Origin: a bacterium | GTDB taxonomy: Bacteria; Planctomycetota; B15-G4 | Assembly (NCBI GenBank): GCA_030428785.1 | Contig: JAUIEF010000029.1 | Span: 1-38,113, forward strand | Reading direction: 5' to 3' | DNA: 38,113 bases | Shown here: positions 33,487 to 38,113 of the stretch, piece after piece | Position numbering within the stretch: the stretch's first letter is position 1 | How the letters are laid out: each line of letters begins with the position of its first letter | Position numbers and translations under genes: made by a program | Notes under the pieces: model-generated | What the model saw: the letters and a program-made list of their open reading frames with translations, nothing else | The model's database searches: none | What the model was told of the DNA's origin: nothing

Positions 33487-33891
33487 ATGGCGAAGCCAAG
33501 CGTCATCGAGTCCTTTGATTGGAACGCGTATCGAAAGCGGATCGAGCACGAGGACGCTCTTCTCAATGCGAGAGTGAACATCCTCTTGGTCGCGAGCGGT
33601 CTGGCGGCCGCGTCGAGCGGTCTCGCCGAATCGGACAGGGCCATCGGCCTGATCGTCTTCGTCGCGCTCTTGACGAGCATGCTCCTGACGTTGTGCACCG
33701 TGCAGACCGCAGTGCTGATTCGTCGGCTCACGACGGAATACATCAAAAACGCGAGCGACCCGGTGGACGGCCGGGTGCGGGAGCACCTTGCTTGGGTCCC
33801 GCGCGGACTGCGATCGACGTTCATCCTCGGTGTGTGGTTGCCCGTGGTCGTGACGGCGGCCTGGTTCGCGGCTTGCTGGATCCCGGGCTGA
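33487..33891 (+). CDS. Small membrane protein of unknown function (134 aa)
   Basis: ATG 33487 has AGGAG 9-10 nt upstream. After a charged N-terminus (SFDWNAYRKRIEHEDALLNARVN) there are three hydrophobic segments at about 29-46, 52-76 and 112-132. The arrangement resembles small predicted membrane proteins of phage-defence or SLATT-like groups, but I cannot support an assignment. Its base composition is visibly less GC-rich than the neighbours, so recent acquisition is possible. The upstream region (33362-33486) carries GCACAACC twice, 34 bp apart. Confidence 0.65.
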   Translation: MAKPSVIESFDWNAYRKRIEHEDALLNARVNILLVASGLAAASSGLAESDRAIGLIVFVALLTSMLLTLCTVQTAVLIRRLTTEYIKNASDPVDGRVREHLAWVPRGLRSTFILGVWLPVVVTAAWFAACWIPG

Positions 33892-34047
33892 TGGCGTCGC
33901 ACTCACCGTCCGACTCCTTGACGCGCTACATCGCCGCGTCGCGGCAGCGGCTCCTTGCTGGCCCTCGGAATGAGTTCAGCGCGAGAGATGGCTGAACGGC
34001 GAGTCATGCCACACCTGCTTGGCCGTCCGCTCACTCTTCGCCGCTGC

Positions 34048-34053
34048 TACGAT
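34048..34053 (+). promoter_or_regulatory. -10-like element TACGAT with TGC extension upstream of the DinB-like gene
   Basis: GCTGCTACGAT lies 57 nt before ATG 34111. No -35 is evident. Nothing else stands out in the 219-bp gap after the small membrane-protein gene. Confidence 0.35.
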
Positions 34054-34110
34054 GCCGCACCGATCCGCGCGACGAGCGCCCCGCCGCGCCCACCCGCTCC
34101 GGCTCCACCC

Positions 34111-34641
34111 ATGCCCCCCGACCCCCGCACCACCCTCCTCCGGCACTTCCTCGCCGCGCTCGCGTACCGCACGCAGAAGGCGGTGCGCGGCGCGCCCGCG
34201 GGGTACGCCGACCTGCGCGTGACCGCGAACGCCCGGACGCCGCACGAGCTCGTGTGGCACATGACCGGGCTCATGGGGTACGTCGTCGTGCTGTTCCGCG
34301 GGGGGACGTGGCGGCCCGACCGGCTCGACACCTTCGATGCGGAGCTCGCGCGCTTCCACGCGAAGCTCGACGAGGTCGCGGAGCTGCTCGGCTCCGAACC
34401 GTTCCCGGACGACCTCACGCCCGAACGCCTGCTCCAGGGTCCGCTCGCCGACGCCATGACCCACGCGGGACAGCTCGCCCTGCTGCGCCGCTGCGCGCAC
34501 GACCCCGTGCCGCCCGAGAACTTCCTGCTCGCCGACATCGACCCCGCGAACCTCGGCCCCGACCAGCCGCCGCCGCGCGCGCCGAAGGAGGGCTGGCATC
34601 CCGACCAGCCGCCGCCCTCGCCGGGTCGGCCGTTACGATGA
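34111..34641 (+). CDS. DinB-like four-helix protein (176 aa)
   Basis: ATG 34111. The sequence runs LLRHFLAALAYRTQKAVRG, TPHELVWHMTGLMGYVVVLFRGG, ELARFHAKLDEVAELLG and DAMTHAGQLALLRR, matching the DinB/YfiT-type metal-binding four-helix bundle. Candidate metal ligands are H50 and H118; the third His of the usual triad is not obvious (Q121 or a nearby His may replace it), so metal binding is uncertain. Such proteins act in thiol-dependent chemistry or stress responses in other bacteria. The C-terminal ~40 residues are a Pro-rich tail. Confidence 0.8.
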   Translation: MPPDPRTTLLRHFLAALAYRTQKAVRGAPAGYADLRVTANARTPHELVWHMTGLMGYVVVLFRGGTWRPDRLDTFDAELARFHAKLDEVAELLGSEPFPDDLTPERLLQGPLADAMTHAGQLALLRRCAHDPVPPENFLLADIDPANLGPDQPPPRAPKEGWHPDQPPPSPGRPLR

Positions 34642-34731
34642 CGGCGCTCCCCCGTCCTTCCGCTCGCGGGCCGGACCTGATCTCGGCGGACTGACCGACC
34701 GAGATCCCCCTGGACGCGATCGCGGGTGGCG

Positions 34732-34800
34732 AACCTTGCGATCAGCCGCCACCTAACCTTTCAATCAGCCGAAGGCAAACCTTACAATCAGCCGCCATGT
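34732..34800 (+). repeat. Three tandem 23-bp direct repeats leading into the DUF4143 ATPase start
   Basis: Units at 34732, 34755 and 34778 share AACCTTNCRATCAGCCG, except that the second has an extra T variant (AACCTTTCAATCAGCCG); each is exactly 23 bp apart. The third includes the ATG at 34797 (GCCGCCATG). They look like protein-binding half-sites or an operator, perhaps for autoregulation by the downstream protein. No iteron-linked replication gene is present. Confidence 0.75.
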
Positions 34801-36044
34801 CCGGCGGGCATCTCTACCCCCGATTCCTGGAGCCGCGCCTCACGGAGGCCCTGGACGACACCCCCGTGGTGCTGCTCCACGGCCCGCGCCAGTGCGGCAA
34901 GACGACTCTCGCGCGGACACTCGGAGACTCCCGGGGGTACGCCTACTCGACGCTCGACGACGCCGTCACCCTCGAGGCCGCGACGGCCGACCCCATCGGG
35001 TTCGTCGACGGCCTGCCGGATCGCGTCATCCTCGACGAGGTCCAGCGCGCTCCCGGGCTCTTCGCATCGCTCAAGGCCTCCGTCGACCGCCGCCGCACCG
35101 CCGGCCGCTTCCTGCTGACCGGCTCGTCGAACGTGCTGCTGCTGCCCGACCTGGCCGACTCGCTCGCAGGCCGCATGGGGATCGTCCGGCTCCACCCGCT
35201 GGCGCGGTGCGAACTCGTTGGGCGTGACCCGGAGTTCCTCGACCGGCTGTTCGACGGGAGCTTCGAGGCGGCAAAGGCAGAGCGGCTCGGCAAGTCGCTC
35301 GCCGACGTCATCGTCGCCGGCGGATTCCCCGACGCGCTCGCGCGCAAGACAGGTCGCCGGCGAAGCGCCTGGTACCGCGACTACGTCGAAGCGCTCGTCC
35401 AACGCGACGTGCGGGATCTCGCGCGCATCGCCTCGCTCGACGTCCTCCCCCGACTCCTGACGCTCGCCGCCGGCCAGACCGCACGACTCATCAACGTGAG
35501 CGACCTCGCGGGTCCGTTCCAGGTCAGCCGACCGACCATCCGTGACTACGTGACGCTGTTGCAGCGCGTGTTCCTGCTCGACGAGCTGCCGCCCTGGCAC
35601 AGCAACCGGCTCAGCCGCCTCGTCAAGTCACCCAAGCTGCACGTCGGCGACACGGGCGTGGCCTGCGCGCTGCTCGGACTCGACGCCGAGGCCCTGCGCG
35701 CGGACCGCAGCCTCCTCGGACAACTGCTCGAGACCTTCGTGTTCCAGGAGCTGCGCCGACAGGCGAGCTGGCACGAGGACGAGGTGCGCTTCCACCACTT
35801 CCGGGATCGGGACGGGGTCGAGGTGGACATCGTGCTGGAGCTCGGAGCGACCCGGGTCGCAGGCGTCGAGGTCAAGGCGTCCGCGACGGTCACCGCCGCG
35901 GACTTCCGCGGCCTGAGGAAGCTGGGCGAGGCGGCCGGGCGGCGCTTCGCGGCGGGTGTCGTCCTCTACGACGGTCACACGGTCGCGGGCTTCGGCGACG
36001 AACTGTTCGCGGTGCCGATCCGGGCGCTGTGGGAACCGATCTGA
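34797..36044 (+). CDS. AAA ATPase with DUF4143 nuclease-like C-terminus (415 aa)
   Basis: ATG 34797 is inside the third 23-bp repeat. Walker A is GPRQCGKTT (29-37) and Walker B is RVILDEV (D80-E81), with an LTGSSN sensor at about 107. A winged-helix-like segment (SDLAGPFQVSRPTIRDYVTLLQRVFLLDEL) follows. The C-terminal DUF4143 part contains VFQELRRQASW, FRDRDGVEVDIVLEL and VAGVEVKAS, a PD-(D/E)XK-type nuclease-like core. The family is common and variably linked to DNA transactions or stress; a definite function is not known. No partner gene is adjacent. Confidence 0.92.
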   Translation: MSGGHLYPRFLEPRLTEALDDTPVVLLHGPRQCGKTTLARTLGDSRGYAYSTLDDAVTLEAATADPIGFVDGLPDRVILDEVQRAPGLFASLKASVDRRRTAGRFLLTGSSNVLLLPDLADSLAGRMGIVRLHPLARCELVGRDPEFLDRLFDGSFEAAKAERLGKSLADVIVAGGFPDALARKTGRRRSAWYRDYVEALVQRDVRDLARIASLDVLPRLLTLAAGQTARLINVSDLAGPFQVSRPTIRDYVTLLQRVFLLDELPPWHSNRLSRLVKSPKLHVGDTGVACALLGLDAEALRADRSLLGQLLETFVFQELRRQASWHEDEVRFHHFRDRDGVEVDIVLELGATRVAGVEVKASATVTAADFRGLRKLGEAAGRRFAAGVVLYDGHTVAGFGDELFAVPIRALWEPI

Positions 36045-36103
36045 CGGGCGCGGATCAGTCGAGGGCTTGATCGGTGCCACGGCTCCCGAGCAGGCTTCCG
36101 AGC

Positions 36104-36736
36104 ATGGACATCGCAAGCCTGCTCCGCCCGACGGCCGCGATCGCGCGGCTCCTCGCCCTGCTCCTCGTCGCGCTGCTCGCCCCGGCGTGCGCGTCCGGGT
36201 CGCACCGCCCGCACGCCGCGCCGCCGGACCCGTCGCCCGCGCACGACGCGTCCGCCCGCGAGCTCCGACCCGACCAGCGCGTCGGCCTCCACCACCCGCT
36301 CCTCGACGACATGCTCGGCGAGTGGGTCCTGCGCGGCACCATCGGCGGCGACGACGTCGTCCACGACGTGACCGTCGACCGCGTGCTCGCCGACGGCTAC
36401 GTCCGCATCCACGAGCTGTCGCGCGAACGGGACGCGACCGGCGCGCCGGCCTACGAGGCGATCGTCTTCATCGGCTGGGACACGCCCAACGACCGCTACA
36501 CCTGCCTGTGGCTCGACACGACGAGCGGCGAGGGGCTCTCCGAGGCCTACCGCGACTCGGTGGGCCACGCGGTGCGCGACGGCGACACGCTGCCGTTCCT
36601 TTTCCGCTTCCCGAACGGCAGCCCGTGGCACACGACCTTCACCTACGATCGCGCCGCCGACACCTGGGCCTGGCACATGATCGGCGACGACGAGACCGCA
36701 GAGCCGTTCGCGCAGGTCACGCTCATGCGGAAGTAG
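36104..36736 (+). CDS. DUF1579-family lipoprotein (210 aa)
   Basis: ATG 36104 is preferred over GTG 36074 because it gives a lipobox signal directly: IARLLALLLVALLAPAC. A His/Pro-rich linker follows. The DUF1579-like domain reads HPLLDDMLGEWVLRGTIGGDDVVHDVTVDRVLADGYVRIHELSRE, then FIGWDTPNDRYTCLWLDTTSGEG and HTTFTYDRAADTWAWHMIG. The family binds hydrophobic ligands in a lipocalin-like barrel as far as known; the function here is unknown. It is followed by a broken regulator fragment. Confidence 0.78.
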   Translation: MDIASLLRPTAAIARLLALLLVALLAPACASGSHRPHAAPPDPSPAHDASARELRPDQRVGLHHPLLDDMLGEWVLRGTIGGDDVVHDVTVDRVLADGYVRIHELSRERDATGAPAYEAIVFIGWDTPNDRYTCLWLDTTSGEGLSEAYRDSVGHAVRDGDTLPFLFRFPNGSPWHTTFTYDRAADTWAWHMIGDDETAEPFAQVTLMRK

Positions 36737-36769
36737 GGGGGAACTCTCTCCCGAGCGGCGGGCGCCACT

Positions 36770-37010
36770 CTGATCGGTGAGATCGGGCGATACGCCCGGG
36801 GCGCGGCGTTCGACGAGCTACCGAAGCCGGGCCTCGACTCGGAGGTCATCGACTTCCGAGCTAGTTCCGAGACGTTCGACGCTGTCCGCTCCATCACTCA
36901 CGGCGATCTCGAGGCCTTGCGGCTCGTCACGTGCCGTCAGGGCCGCAGGGTTCCGACCGTCGGCGGTGTGATCCTGTTCGGCAAGGAGCGGGAGCGGCAC
37001 TTCCCGGACC
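36770..37010 (+). pseudogene. Fragment of a COG2865-type (AlbA_2/HATPase_c_4) transcriptional regulator
   Basis: One continuous frame reads LIGEIGRYARGAAFDELPKPGLDS, EVIDFRASSETFDAV, THGDLEALRLVTCRQGRRVPTVGGVILFGKERERHFPD, which matches the central part of Schlafen-AlbA_2 regulators (the 'GRLVPTVGGVLLFGK' and 'R..HFPD' motifs). No start, no AlbA_2 N-terminus and no C-terminal winged helix are present; similarity ends at HFPD and unrelated sequence follows. The 408-bp interval 36737-37144 holds nothing else that I can support. Confidence 0.65.
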
Positions 37011-37144
37011 CCCGCCCCGCGCTCGACAGCGTGATCCCGGAGGGCACGCTCGCGCGTTCCGCGGCAGGTGACGGCGAGTTCGGCGCGAACGGCGTCGGAG
37101 GGTCGCGAGCGATGCGGGAGGCCGGCGCGTCCCTTCACCGCCGC

Positions 37145-38113
37145 CTACAACGTCAACACCGCCCGCAGCTTCTTCCCGACCTGCAGCAGGTTGAGCACCT
37201 GGCCGTTCTCGAGGAGCGGGACGGACACGTCGTCCGGCACGCCGTCGATCGTCGCGCCGAGGTTGAACTCCGTCGCGTCCTCCGGGACGAGCGTCGCGTA
37301 GGTGCGGTAGGACTTGAGCTTGGTGAGCACGACGTCGCCGCCGCCGCCGAAGAGCGGGTCGCGCGTGTAGCCGCCCGCCTGCAGCGGCGCGAGGAAGCCC
37401 GGCGCGCCGACGCCCAGCCTCGGCTCCACGAGCGGCTCCTTGCGCACGTTCACGAACAGCAGCAGGTCGTAGCCGTCCCAGTCGACGTCGAAGCCCTTCG
37501 GTCCCACGTCGTGGCGGTAGAGCGCCGCGACGGCGTTCGGGTGGCCGGGCAGCGGCATCTTCAGCAGCTTGGGCGCCTTGACCGTCGTGAGCCCGAACGC
37601 CTCCGCTCCGCCGGCGAGCCCCGGGATCTGCGGCGTGTCCTCGCCGCTCCACAGGTGCGGGTTCGGCGCGCGCGAGCCGAGGTTCCTGCCCTGCCCGTCG
37701 ACGGCCTCCGTCGTCGTCGCGCCGAGCACGACGCCCGCGAACGGATCGACCGTGTTGCGACCGAGCACGAAGCGACCCGCGCCGCCGCCGACCGCGCCGC
37801 CCGACGCGTCGACCGCCGCCGCGACGTCCGCGTCCACCACGGAGGCGAACAGCTTGACGGTGCCGCCGCCTCCGCCGCCGCCCTGACCGCCGGGGCCGCC
37901 CGTGCCCGCGATGTTCGTCTGGCCGCCGGTGTCGCCGTTGCCGCCGTTGCCGCCGAGCGAGCCGGCGTCCGGGAACGGTCCGATCGTGCCGGGCAGGCCC
38001 GCGACGCCGCCCGTGCCCGGGATCGGCGCGCCCGGCGGTGACCCGGAGTGCGACGTGCCGTCCGAGCCCGTCGCGAGCACGTCGCCGTCGACGGTGATGC
38101 GCCCGGCCGCGCG
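37145..38113 (-). CDS. Glycine-rich exported protein, partial at the right edge
   Basis: The frame remains open to the window edge; about 322 residues are visible. The N-terminal visible part is a glycine-rich tract (GGVAGLPGTIGP, LGGNGGNGDTGGQ, GTGGPGGQGGGGGGGTVKLF), as in large planctomycete surface proteins. It then continues with IPGLAGGAEAFGLTTVKAPKLLKMPLPGHPNAVAALYRHDVGPKGFDVDWDGYDLLLFVNV and a C-terminal beta-rich domain (PLFGGGGDVVLTKLKSYRTYATLVPEDATEFNLGATIDGVPDDVSVPLLENGQVLNLLQVGKKLRAVLTL). Export is inferred; the signal peptide lies beyond the window. Confidence 0.78.
   Translation of the reverse strand, partial: RAAGRITVDGDVLATGSDGTSHSGSPPGAPIPGTGGVAGLPGTIGPFPDAGSLGGNGGNGDTGGQTNIAGTGGPGGQGGGGGGGTVKLFASVVDADVAAAVDASGGAVGGGAGRFVLGRNTVDPFAGVVLGATTTEAVDGQGRNLGSRAPNPHLWSGEDTPQIPGLAGGAEAFGLTTVKAPKLLKMPLPGHPNAVAALYRHDVGPKGFDVDWDGYDLLLFVNVRKEPLVEPRLGVGAPGFLAPLQAGGYTRDPLFGGGGDVVLTKLKSYRTYATLVPEDATEFNLGATIDGVPDDVSVPLLENGQVLNLLQVGKKLRAVLTL

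Noticed and set aside
36917..38041. 374-codon plus-strand frame across the right end
   Set aside because: Its first ~30 codons belong to the COG2865-type fragment; the rest is antisense to the glycine-rich gene and is Arg/Val-rich shadow sequence.

Overview
The window is very GC-rich bacterial DNA. The proteins suggest a planctomycete-type bacterium: many secreted or lipobox-bearing proteins, two sulfatases plus a sulfatase remnant, DUF4105 and DUF1579 proteins, a multiheme cytochrome with TPRs, and two beta-propeller proteins sharing a C-terminal module (LGG...GTVHAFP...WPAG...VQD...LSN) that I associate with planctomycetes. The taxonomic reading is inference; no rRNA, tRNA or classical marker gene is present.

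Layout. 1-2731 (+): the end of an NHL-propeller protein, a 68-aa lipoprotein and a HEAT-like exported protein. 2756-9036 (-): a leftward run of an arylsulfatase, a membrane protein, a barrel-like lipoprotein, a DUF2161 nuclease-like protein and an exported HExxH protein, several joined by 4-nt GTGA overlaps. 9290-12321 (+): a DUF4105 membrane protein and an alpha/beta-hydrolase lipoprotein. 12394-14907 (-): an eight-heme c-type cytochrome with HEAT and TPR regions. 15031-17864 (+): a compact operon (tiny leader ORF, membrane protein, SRPBCC, SnoaL-like, cupin, nucleotidyltransferase) and a small lipoprotein. 17893-20884 (-): a sulfatase-superfamily lipoprotein with Thr at the nucleophile position, and an FG-GAP-like propeller. 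21018-22758 (+): an exported protein and an NAD(P)-binding protein.

22949 to about 28070 is the most notable part: a chromosomal integron. A true integron integrase (with the IntI-specific insert) points toward, not away from, its cassettes. Behind its 3' end lie a candidate Pc promoter, a 34-codon leader ORF and an attI-like point. Five cassettes follow, separated by attC-like sites (a hairpin followed by GTTRRRY or a close variant). Cargo is a PEGA-like lipoprotein, an IS110 transposase broken by two amber codons, a second lipoprotein, a cassette with no convincing gene, and a membrane coiled-coil protein. Cassette DNA is visibly less GC-rich than the flanks, while intI matches the host, so the platform looks old and the cargo acquired.

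28108-38113 returns to host-like DNA: a large CarboxypepD_reg-like protein, a HEAT/propeller protein, a small lipoprotein next to a sulfatase C-terminal remnant, a small membrane protein, a DinB-like protein, a DUF4143 AAA ATPase preceded by three 23-bp repeats that run into its start codon, a DUF1579 lipoprotein, a broken COG2865-type regulator fragment, and a glycine-rich exported protein cut by the window edge.

A pattern across the window is a -10-like TANNNT placed only 6-10 nt before an ATG at several gene starts on both strands, which suggests leaderless or near-leaderless transcripts in this organism.
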